64,000 nucleotides of DNA from Manduca sexta (taxonomy: Eukaryota; Arthropoda; Insecta; Lepidoptera; Sphingidae): assembly GCF_014839805.1 (NCBI RefSeq), contig NC_051141.1, positions 17,988,777-18,052,776 on the forward strand. The letters are read 5' to 3'. The position numbers and the translations under genes were made by a program. The notes beneath the pieces were generated by a model. It worked only from the letters and a program-made list of their open reading frames with translations. It ran no database searches and was not told the DNA's origin. Positions 34,559-44,364 of the stretch are shown here, piece by piece. How positions within the stretch are numbered: the stretch's first letter is position 1; each line of letters begins with the position of its first letter.

Positions 34559-35377
34559 ACTAGCTTCCGCCCGCAGCTTCGCCCGCGTGGATATCGGACT
34601 ACAAAAATGGAGGAGGTGCTCAATTTGTCGGGATGTTTTTTTAATGTATGGTGGTATGCAGGTGGTCCGATTGTCCAGTCAGGGTCTGATGATGGGATCC
34701 TGGTGAAATCGAAGGAAGCATATAGCATGATTCAGTATTCACGCGTTATGGCTTATTATTACCGTATTTCATGTATAACTTTGGTGTTTCTATACCGATT
34801 TCTATGATTCTTTTTTATGGAATATTTAATAATGTATTTTTTTTTAATTAGGGATGACTGAGAGTGTTATAAACGTAAGAGTAGACAACTATAATGAGAA
34901 AGCTTCGAACTGCTAAGTTATCGGGAGTTACACCTGTTATTGTGAGTCAACCATAAAAGATAGACATATGCTGTCGTGGGATATTTTTTATATAATTTTA
35001 CGGAGAACATTTCCGTCATACATGATTTCTGTGTAGCTTTAACCATTAAGGTTGCACACGCGACGGAAGCTTAAAAAATGGAGTAACTTATCCCGTTTTC
35101 CCAACATTTCCCTTCACTGCTCTGCTCCTATTAATTGTAGCGTGATGAAAAGTATACTGTAACCAGCTCAGGAGTATGAAAAATAATTGTACCAAGTTTC
35201 GTTAAAATCCGTCGAGTAGTTTTTGTTTCTATAACGGTTATACAGACAGACAGACAAAAATTTTACTAATTGCATTTTTGGCATCAGTATCGATCCCTAA
35301 TCACCCCCTGATAGTTATTTTGGAAATATGTTTCATGTACAGAATTAACCTCGCTACAGATTTATTATAAGTATAGA
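34559..35377 (-). mobile_element. Helitron-like element (minus strand, 819 bp)
   Basis: On the minus strand it starts TCTATACTTATAATAAATC at 35377 and ends CTAG with following T at 34559. A GC-rich hairpin lies just before the 3' end (arms at 34572-34576 and 34583-34587, four of five pairs), as in Helitrons. The internal segment with 'cagacagacagac' and 'caccccctgat' belongs to a family I associate with Lepidoptera. It has no coding capacity, no TIRs and no clear target duplication. Class is inferred from termini and agrees with the element at 44771. Confidence 0.6.
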
Positions 35378-35426
35378 TTATGATTATTATAGTAACTAAG
35401 AGTAATTCTACCTAGTCCAATTACTT

Positions 35427-35953
35427 TTTAAAACCGTACCTCAAAAGGGAAAAACGGAACCCTTATAGAATCACTTTGTTGTCCGTCTGTTTGTCAAGAC
35501 CCTTTTTGTCAGGAACGCGTGGAGGTATTCAGCTGAAATTTATATCAAATACTCAGGTCTACTGTCCCTTGGACTTGTGAAAAAATCAAACTTCTTTGTC
35601 AACGCAATCAAGAGAAACAGCAATTTAAGCCGCATATTTTCAAACTCGCAACTACTCGCAAAGGAATCGAAACCTAAAGGGTACTTCCAGTCGACCTAGA
35701 ATTTTGAAACTTGGCATGAAGCGAGGTTTTATAGCACATATAAAGGAAAAATTCTGAAATCCTTGAATTTTTAGACCCATGTCTTTAATTTATGCTCCTC
35801 CACTTTTCTATATTGTAATGTTATGGATTTCATTTTGCAATAAAAATACCATAACTATGACTCCATTGTCGCGATGAGTGAACTTTTACTTACCTACAGA
35901 TTTGTACGGAACCCTCAGTGCGCGAGTCCTACTCGCACTTGGCCGGTTTTTTA
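35427..35953 (+). repeat. Lepidopteran interspersed repeat ending CGCACTTGGCCGG
   Basis: The segment from 'aaaaccgtacctcaaaaggg' through 'gaacccttatagaatcac', 'gtccgtctgtttgtcaagac', 'gggtacttcc.gtcgaccta' to 'tacggaaccctcagtgcgcg' and 'cactcgcacttggccgg' matches my recollection of a very common repeat in moth genomes. It carries no protein. It abuts the R1 LINE 3' end at about 35960. Confidence 0.65.
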
Positions 35954-35959
35954 TACATG

Positions 35960-36875
35960 TGGCATACTTTGCGGTGGACACTTGAGCAGTTATGTTGGGG
36001 TCATTGTGCTATAGGACCCGGCGTTGGGCCACCCGGATTTGATGTTGACTTTCGGGTGACCGCCGGGTCGAGTCCCTAACCTATATACAACGCATGGCAT
36101 AACAATTTAAACTCTTCGGTGCATTGGAGACGGCTGCGGGCTTCCTCTGACGTATGGTGTCTGACTCTTCGTCCGCAGCCGCCCCTGCGCGGTGCCGCCT
36201 AGCGGTCTGTCTCCTATAGGAGGGGGGGGGGGGGGCACAGTAGTGGAAGCGACCACGGCCGGCAACGAGATATCTCGTCCGATGACTGAAACGAGAGCAC
36301 TCCGCTCTTCGTCCCAGGCTGAGCAAACCTGCAATGTGTGTTGGGCCGTATCTTGTAGATAGTTGTCACAACGGTGACACACGGCTGACATCTCCGTACC
36401 TACGATCCGGCATAGATACTCATCAAAGTAACCATGCCCAGTGAGTACCTGCGTCAGACGAAAAGATGCCGCGCCGTGGCGCTGGTCCCGCTACTGTGCA
36501 AAGACAGGTCGCACTGCCGCGATGGCCCGAAGCCCCGCTGACGGGGCCTCGGGCCTGAGACGCCACTCCTCCCCGTCGGCTCGCCGTAAGGAGGCCCTCA
36601 TGGCCTCCACCTCATACAGGGCCCGACACTGCACCTTGCCGAGCGCCTCCTCTCTCCAATCTCTCTCTCCAATGAAAGGTATCGGAGAGAGATAAGGCAT
36701 CCAGCTAAAAGACACCTCATACGAGACCGCGCGGCGCCCGTATGGCCCGCTGCGTCACAACCCGCTGCGGACCCCGCAAGAGAGCGACAGTACGCTCCCC
36801 CAGGGCGTCAGCCCAGCTTGGTCTACCGTACAGTGCCATGGACCGCACGACCCCGTGGTTCAACTATGTTAACAA
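35960..36875 (-). mobile_element. R1-clade LINE, 3' end of ORF2 plus 3' UTR
   Basis: Minus-strand frames give MALYGRPSWADALGERTVAL (about 36740-36865), then RLTQVLTGHGYFDEYLCRIV (36390-36450) and the terminal zinc region VCHRCDNYLQDTAQHTLQVC, followed by SAWDEERSALV. This is the C-terminus of the R1-type reverse transcriptase protein. A frameshift separates the two parts. GC content is clearly above that of the flanks. Transcript 3' UTR sequence ('gactcgacccggcggtcaccc') continues to about 35960. The element is 5'-truncated and dead. Confidence 0.88.
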
Positions 36876-37535
36876 CTTAACAGACGTCGCATCGCAGCCA
36901 GCTATTGCGTGTAAAAATAGTACTTTCTGATAAATATATTTCCGTTTGATGTTGAGCTTTTCCTGGTTTTAAGAAGAAAATAGTTTTTCCAGTTGGACTT
37001 TAAGCAGTGAGTAATACTAGTAAGTCGCCGTACCAACAACAACAATAGTTGCATTAATTGTCAAATTAAGTTGCTATATTGATGATTGCCATATTTGCTA
37101 TGATTGATCGGCATTATAAGCTTGTTTAACCAATATATTCGCTTCAGTAAACTTTTTTTTCAACTTTCAAATGAACCGAGACTTGTTGTTAGTATTTGCA
37201 AGAAATTTATGTTGACTGGTAAGAATTTCATAAGTTCATGAAATAAGTTCACTATGGAGTGGCGCACAAGACTACTACTAGAGTATTTCATTTATTAGGC
37301 GTTCCGTAATATTTTAATTATTAATTACGCAAGGAAAAAGACATTTCCTAATTCATAATAATTCACATCTTTTCTTTATAGCACAGAACACTAAAACGGT
37401 TTATAACATAAAGATTCCAATTTCTTTGTAAAATCAATACCACTTTCCTCCCTCATTAATCTTAGTACTCTAAGATCATAAACAAAAAAAAATACTAATA
37501 AAATTTCTTATAATCTACATTTCGCCTTGGTCTAA

Positions 37536-37735
37536 GTGTCCGTCAGTGGCGAAGGGTAAAATTTTTCACCCGTATTGTAAACACGAATTTGTAACCCGAG
37601 GCAAAAAAGCAATTGCCTTAGTTAACATATCGCGGCCAATTTAACAGAAAACAAAACTAAGACAAACGTTAATGAACCTAAAAGGGAAGTCCGTAGAAAG
37701 TGGATTTGTAAGGACGCTTCGCCACTAGTGTCCGC
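37536..37735. mobile_element. hAT-type MITE (184 bp) with 8-bp target duplication
   Basis: The element 37544-37727 begins CAGTGGCGAAGGGT and ends ACGCTTCGCCACTA, inverted ends typical of hAT (CAGNGG...). It is flanked by GTGTCCGT (37536-37543) and GTGTCCGC (37728-37735), an 8-bp duplication differing at one base, also as expected for hAT. The interior is non-coding. Confidence 0.8.
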
Positions 37736-37739
37736 TCAA

Positions 37740-39384
37740 GAGCCCCAATATCGTCCATTTGATCTTCCGTTAATTGTTAACGGGTTTCTTGTACTTTTCA
37801 TTTTGTTGTCGTAATACCATATCCAACCTAAATCTTAATATTCGGACAAACATTAATTTTGCTGGTGTAACTCCAGTGGCTAAGGTGTATTATGGTATTC
37901 AAAAAAAAAAAAAATTAATTCATCTTATATCTGACGATGAGAAATATTTACACTGTGTTCTTGAATTGAATTGTGAATATTTATAAATTAAGGGACTGGG
38001 TTTCATTGTACCTAATGTTCTTATAGTTATACTTATGTATATTTAATATTTTAAGAGAAATTACAATGACCGATAGAAAAATATTTTTACTTATATTAAC
38101 AGCGTCAGAGATGTATATACGTGGTGTAGTTATGCATATTATGATGATTCAAACTTTAAGAATCATTACATTTAAGAACCGGTGGTTCTGAGCAAAAAAA
38201 GTATTGATATCCTTTTTATCTATAATTATACGATCTACAATTATAACCTCAGACAACTAAGGTAATTTTATGATAAAAGTTACTGTTTCGGTGAAAATCG
38301 CAAAAATCCATTTTTTTTACCTTTGACCTCGAGTAATTTTTTTTCAAGTGCCGGAATGATGGGATAATTTGAAATGTTATTTTTGATTGTTTTGAACGAT
38401 TTTACTAATTTTTAGCTTGATGTAGTACATTTATATACCTTCACTCTGAGTTTTTGATCTAATTTTACCGGTCTATCATATTTAATTAATATAATTTCTT
38501 AGCTTTTATATATTTCTATTTGTTCTTACCTTGAATTAATATTTTACCTATTTGTAATAATTTTCTCTCTTGCTCGAAAAAAATTGTTAATTAAAGAGCA
38601 TAATTCTCCATACATTATATAATAACATATTATGTAATACATTGAAAATATACCCATTTTAAAGAACCATTACGTAATCATCTATGTAATCAGTAATTTG
38701 TCATTCATCATCAGGCACCCAAAATTATCACCACTATTTAAATATTATGGGCAATTTTTATATTTTACTTTTTTAAAGTTTGTGTATTTTGAATACATCC
38801 GTATATTATCTTATTTCTCAAACTAATGTTGTTATTGCTAAAGTTTGTGGAAATGTTACGATGTTTGTATGTTTTAAACACAGAAACAGCTGATCGGATT
38901 TGGATAAAATTTTGCATACGGATAGACCATGCCCCAGACAGTCACTTAGGATACTTATTATCCCAGTAATTTGCTCCTGTGACAAATTATTGAATTATAA
39001 AATAATTCAGTAGAGTTATTTTTCGTTTCATAAGGTTTACATATAGAATAGTACTTGTATGTGAAGATGGATAGATGGTGAGTATAATTGTACTTTTGTT
39101 AAAATAAAAGGTAATTTCGTGTTATATATATTTAGGGTGTTTATATATAATTTGAATGAATTTCAATAAAACACATGGTTGCTACTTAACCTATTTAATA
39201 AAACTGATTAATAATTTAGTTCTTACCCACTAAAACTTAAACTAGTTGCCCGCTTGTGAATAGTTTATGATGTTGCTCTTGATGTATTGTTGATCTCTTA
39301 CGTATACTATTAGGGATTAAATACGATACATTGAATCCTACAGACATCGAGATTTGATTTGTGGAATATATTCTAACAAATTGA
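37740..39384. other. AT-rich intergenic with one repeat fragment
   Basis: At 38882-38960 a 'gaaacagctgatcggatttgg' fragment matches the repeat near 868. A poly(A) run (37901-37913) is present. No gene found. Confidence 0.4.
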
Positions 39385-41650
39385 TAATATGATTCTTATA
39401 TTAATTCACTACTTCCACATGCCTAACAGTTATTTTATTAGCTTGAAGTATAGATTTACATATTACACCATTTATATTTTATCGATTGGAATATAACTGG
39501 TCTTATAATACTATTTCAGACAACCTCGTTGTGTTGCATGCGTTCGTGACTGTCATCATAAATTACATTAGAACAAGCATTATCGTAATATAACAAGAAG
39601 AAGCTTTGTTGCGGCTAAACAATGACTCAGTGGTTAGTGTTGGCTTCAAAGCCATTACATTCACATCTAGTAGATCCCACTCCTTTAGGCCAGCTTCCAG
39701 GACTAGTGTTACAATCAGACTGTCTCTGCGGTCCGGGGATAAACTAATACACGGGTAGAATACACGAATACTGTTGGCACAACACAACAACAAAAAAAAC
39801 GCTGTGCCGGATTAAATTATATCTAAAATATAAAACTTGAACACAATATCAAAAATAACATTAAGAAGCATCACTAAACATTCATATATAAAATGATAAA
39901 AATACTGAAATGTCAACAGTATTTTGGGCCGTTTTAAAACAAAGTATCCAAATTATAAAACAGCAGTATGTTCACAGCAGCTGGTATTTGTTTCGCCGGG
40001 TGTCCGCCGCTGGGTCGTTCCCAGTAGAACGCGTTGGTTACTCGAGGACAAGTATTTTTCACTGCGTCTCTACTGGCTGCAGGAGCGACATCTTTATTTC
40101 AGGCGAATGTTGTGTATTGCGTGTAAGGTTGAGAGTAACCTGTAACGATATTAGGAATAATGTAAGAAACCGTATTCGTTTACTCATCTCATTAACCGTA
40201 TCAAAAGTCCATCGAGCTAAGAATCAAAGTTGCTGAGTCAGTTCACGGGGCGTTGTTACATAGTGCACATGCGCACTACTAACTCCGAGCGCCATGATAA
40301 GTGTCGTATCGATCGCTCACTAACAAATATGGCTACTTCGTCATATACGATACTATCCCGGCCTTGCACCTACCACTGCAAGTACTGTAATTCAGGATTG
40401 GCAGTGGCAAGCATTTTATGACACCGAGTAATGAAGCGCGGTGAATTTCGTATAGCAGCACTATTTAGTCTAAGCCCGCGACGAAATTAGTCCAATGGAA
40501 GAACAGGGAGGACTTGATAATACATTTTTCCACTTCCCTCCATAGCAAAGCGGGACACAAAATTATTTATTTATTCATTGACTTAAAAATGTATTTTACG
40601 CCATATATATTAAAATACAAAATATACGGTGGAAATAATTTAAACATCGGTGGTACGAAATTATGAACTGCAAAAGGTATTTTTTCCACCTTCATCATAG
40701 AGACATTTACAACTGCAAAAGTCAGATGTAAAGCACCACAGATAAAGTTGAAGGGGTCCACCATTTGAGATGTTAGATAACTATAATTTTCTTGCAAGCT
40801 GAAATGATTACAGACTATCTCAAATGACTACCAATCCCTTTATTTCCTCTACTCACGCGTGTCATCACATCACCCGATGCTCCAGTCTCACTGCTGCAGG
40901 TGACTGCCCCAGCACACATACCACTGACGCTTCCTGTTCACTATTATTTGAAACAGACACACGAACTGACCTTTTTAATGATAGCGCTGCACATGGGGTG
41001 ATGATTGGAGTAAACTTAAATAATTAGAAATGTCCAGCAACAATTCATGCAGGGTGGTACAAATTGTTGCTGGACATTCCGGAGACACGTCCGGCCCAGG
41101 CGCGCGTCTCCGAGGGAAAGGACGACGGAGTCTAAATGCGTGCTCTCTAGGGTTCCCAGGTCTGAGAGTATTATTTCCTGGACATACCTGCTTTTATTTG
41201 CGAGCGTTATTTTCATTTAACATTATTTTAATGGAAATACAGTTTTAATAGATTATTTGTAGTAAGACTACGCAATATTACATTAAAATGAATATTATCA
41301 AAATAATCATTATTAAATACAAAATACACTAAGGGTTCCCGAACCAGACGTGGGCTGTATCTTGTGAAACCAACATTAAGAAACTTTATTTAACTAAGTG
41401 TTCAAAAAAAGAATTATGTAGGGCAGTATTTTTTCTAGAAGTAACGTGTAAAACGTTACATTATATAAAATAACTTGCCTACGTGAATTTTGAGACAATA
41501 CATTCTAATTACTAAATACGTAACAACAAGGATAAATTTCGAGAACTTCCAGGGTTTTTGGCTATCTGGCAAACTTTAGGCGTAATGTATTGATCTAGGT
41601 CCCAAGCGTGATCAGTAGCGCCACCTGTACCATGAATTGAGAGGCGTAAT
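39385..41650 (+). repeat. Block A (about 2.2 kb, duplicated as block B)
   Basis: From 'gattggaatataactggtct' (39484) through 'tactgttggcac', 'tgtcaacagtattttggg', 'ctgcgtctctactggctgcagg' and 'catgcgcactactaac' to the hairpin at 41029 and 'tgtattgatctaggt' (41590), the order equals that of 44365-47000. The 39500-39770 part is nearly identical to block B. Within it, 'tgactcagtggttagtg' resembles a tRNA-type A box. AATACTGTTGGCA and TGTCAACAGTATT form an inverted pair 125 bp apart. No intact protein is encoded. Confidence 0.85.
41029..41078. repeat. Perfect 17-bp hairpin in block A
   Basis: AATGTCCAGCAACAATT (41029-41045) and its exact reverse complement (41062-41078) flank a 16-nt loop. The block B counterpart (46504-46520 with 46537-46553) keeps 14 of 17 pairs. 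The third copy near 29886-29919 keeps only about 7. Confidence 0.9.
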
Positions 41651-42059
41651 TCGCCACACCCTTTGTTTAATTATAAATGGATATAAAGAATAGTAATTTT
41701 ATTCATTAATTATCCTCCCTTATCAGGTCAAATTATACTAAGTTCTGAATTAGATTCCAAAATCGTGAAAAAAATATATATGAATCCCAAGAATACACCG
41801 ATTCTGTTCAGGTTAACAATTTATACCCGATATTGTAATATCAACAGAGAACAATGGTATTTGACTTTTAATATATAAAAGCATTTTATTTGAAAAAAAA
41901 AAACATCTTTTTTTTATTTAGTATATAAAACAAAATTGTAATATTTTTATTTTGTTTTTGTATTTCAAATGGAAAAATTCTAAAAGTATTTGTATTTTGT
42001 GTGTTATTTTTAATAACATGTTGCTTAAGTCAATTAGCCTTTCTACCCTCTATTTGATG

Positions 42060-42720
42060 ATACAATAAACCATTTTGTGTATCTGGAGAATAATATACAG
42101 CAAATTAATTACGTCGATTTGCACGAAACAATTGTTCCTCGAGTTACAACTCCTACATGTTCATTTATGACATGATATGACAGATGGTTCATAGTGCTTA
42201 TAACAGGAGTAATCTCTTAAGGCATATTGCCATTTATCTCCTTAGGAAAAGTTTACTATACAAATAAATGTTCTGAAAATAAAAAGCAAAAATGTGGTTG
42301 TCCCACCGAGACTTGAACTCGGCCCTCTAGCCAGTCAGAGACTGGTCTAGTGTGCTATCCGTATTACACCACGGGACCTATTAAAAGCGTTCCCAAAACA
42401 ATCTATCCCTTACCTCTTAAAATGATTTCGGCACATAGCAATTTGCGCTTAAAGTTCATTACTTCAGGCGCGTTTATCCCATGCTACTATACTGGAGCTC
42501 TTACTTTGGTAATTGAACAGTTTGAGAATAAGATTAACAGGAATAAAATTTTCATGAAAACCGGCCGCTCTACTTCCGATTAATTAATACGCGGAGGAAA
42601 ACTTAAGGAGACTTATAATGAAACTATATCAACCGCTACCGTCCGATTCGTAACGAAAATTGAACAATCAATGTTCGACATGCTTACAGATGAGTTATTT
42701 TTATAAATTTATTATTTCTT
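42060..42720. repeat. Block T copy 1 (carries tRNA-like gene)
   Basis: About 660 bp matching 61230-61900 in the same orientation. Shared segments include 'ggagaataatatacagcaa', 'acctacatgttcatt', 'gtgcttataacagg', the tRNA-like sequence, 'atgctactatactggagctc' and 'gattaattaatacgcgga'. The homology extends well beyond the tRNA-like part on both sides, so it is a segmental copy, not an ordinary SINE. Confidence 0.85.
42298..42378 (-). tRNA. tRNA-Gln-like sequence with extended anticodon arm, copy 1
   Basis: The 81-nt minus-strand sequence starts GGTCCCGTGGTGTAATACGG and ends CCGAGTTCAAGTCTCGG then TGGGACAA. The A box (TGGTGTAATACGGA) and B box (GAGTTCAAGTC) are close to those of insect tRNA-Gln. 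The acceptor stem pairs at six of seven positions (G1 opposite A), and the D and T arms fold. The anticodon arm is abnormal: CTAG-A-CCAGT, loop CTCTG, ACTGG-CTAG, a 24-nt arm of nine pairs with one bulge in place of the normal 17-nt arm. It cannot present a normal 7-nt anticodon loop. Most likely a pseudo-tRNA or a Pol III-driven tRNA-like RNA. Confidence 0.6.
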
Positions 42721-42924
42721 AACGCGTAGTAAGGGGCTGGAACACTACTAGAATCGGCGGTTAGTAGTTTAGTTTAGGCGGTTAGTTTTGTGTCCCTATG
42801 TAGTAGATGCGGAACGCGGGTAAATGCAATTAGTATAGTAGTACATGTAAACATTAAAAATAAGAACAATAACGGCACAGGAATTTATTCCCGGAGATAT
42901 TTAGTGTCGATCTTGACAGCTAAT

Positions 42925-43060
42925 TATTTTATCAAGTCTCCCATAGGGGTCGATACTGGGTCCACTATTGTTTCCTGTATTCATAGCAGAAATAAAAGAA
43001 TTATTTTGTAATTCCACTGATTTATTATACGCTAACAACACGAAATTTATAAAGTATAAA
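42925..43060 (+). pseudogene. LINE reverse transcriptase fragment (Jockey/CR1-like)
   Basis: The plus strand reads GSILGPLLFPVFIAEIKELF then LLYANNTKFIK in one frame. This is RT palm sequence: the usual GVPQGS is SLP-stop-GS, and the catalytic YADD is YANN. Both acidic catalytic residues are lost, so it is inactive. Limits are uncertain; preceding bases (42850-42925) may be more of the same element. Confidence 0.75.
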
Positions 43061-43369
43061 GTAGTAATAGTATAAAGTACTTTCTCCTTTAGGTTTTTCT
43101 AAGAACCACTGCTGAATTTCAATCGTTAAAGCCACTAAAGTCTTTAATTGTTCATTCGTACGTAGCCATCTCGAGTACCCATCTCAATTCTGGAGTCTTC
43201 AATATGATATATACAAAAATTATGAACCGCACGTTTTCTGCTATAATACAAAAGCATGGATTGGGAAAATGGTGTATTTCAAATATTTTTTAAATCAAAA
43301 CGTGCGTACTAAGTAGATACATTTTTTAAGAATATTTTTATGAATTTTAAACCGGGCTCAGCGTTCTTG

Positions 43370-43790
43370 TTTTTCTAATTCATATTCTGAACAATTTGAT
43401 TGTTATTTTGAAACTGAAGGCAGTTAAGACATCTGTCCTTTCTTGGGACATGGCAACCAATAATCGAATTTTCATGTAGATTTTTCAAAATTCTTTCGCT
43501 TACATCAGTTCCCTAATCTTCATGGTGTTTATATAATTGGTATAAATTTGCAATATTTCTAATTTCTTGTAGAAGATAATCTTTGGTAGAATCTTTTCTG
43601 CAATAGTGTGATGGAACAGCCGGTAGCTTTATTAAAAATGTAAAAAGAGTTTTTATAGTATTTTGCTGTTTTATTAGGCGGTTCACACTTTCCTCTAAGT
43701 CTTCTTTAGCACATTTCCAAAGAGCGGTCGTCACATAAATAGTCTTATTCCATATATGAAGAGTAGCGACTAAAAACCGTTTCTTTCACC
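43370..43790 (-). pseudogene. Unnamed arthropod transposase-like family, fragment
   Basis: One minus-strand frame, with a single in-frame stop at 43513-43515, gives LPAVPSHYCRKDSTKDYLL, IRNIANLYQLYKHHED and then CHVPRKDRCLNCLQF. The SHYCR, LYxLYK and HxPxKDxCxxC landmarks match the fragment at 16335-16560. The family is multicopy and uncharacterised to my knowledge. The upstream part (to about 43790) is less certain. Confidence 0.55.
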
Positions 43791-44364
43791 TTCAGTATCA
43801 TTAATGTGATATTTAAATGTACTAGTGAGCTTTACAGAATCCGAACGTTTGCGTATAATGATAACATTTTACATTAGCGATGCTATCCAATCTCAGGCGA
43901 AATTTTGGATTAAGATTCCAGAAATGTTAAAATGAGGCCTCTTTAACTTCTTTAGAAAGAGATCCACTATCATTATCACATTTTTTTACCTATACAAGGA
44001 TTAGCTAACAGTTTTTTCACTAGCACATACTCCTTTTCTGCGATATATTTTTATCCAGAATTTTTACTTTTAGATTTTCTTAAATAAGTTTTTTTCAACT
44101 AGGCTCCATTCTTATATTTAGTTACTTGTGACTGAATAATGTGTTACCATATTGAAGGACAATTATATACCACCACAATGTTTTCTAAACATCAGGAAAT
44201 AAAACAACTGGTTTACCTTAATTATTTATTATTCTAAGAGATTACATTGTTATTATCGACTTAAACATTAAGAAGCCAAATCTGGTGCTTTGTCGGAACA
44301 TTCCATACATTTATTAATTACTCAAAGTCATAATATTAATTCTACACAAAAACATTATTTGAAA

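Noticed and set aside
39910..40236. 108-codon plus-strand frame in block A
   Set aside because: The corresponding part of block B is not open in the same frame, and a different frame on the other strand is open there (45252-45728), including Helitron sequence.
41016..41216. Conserved short protein shared with 46491-46679
   Set aside because: The similarity is explained by the DNA-level A/B duplication, and the frame runs through the hairpin; no sign of protein-level selection.
42340..42378. Functional glutamine tRNA
   Set aside because: No 7-nt anticodon loop can form, and the first acceptor pair is mismatched; kept as tRNA-like only.
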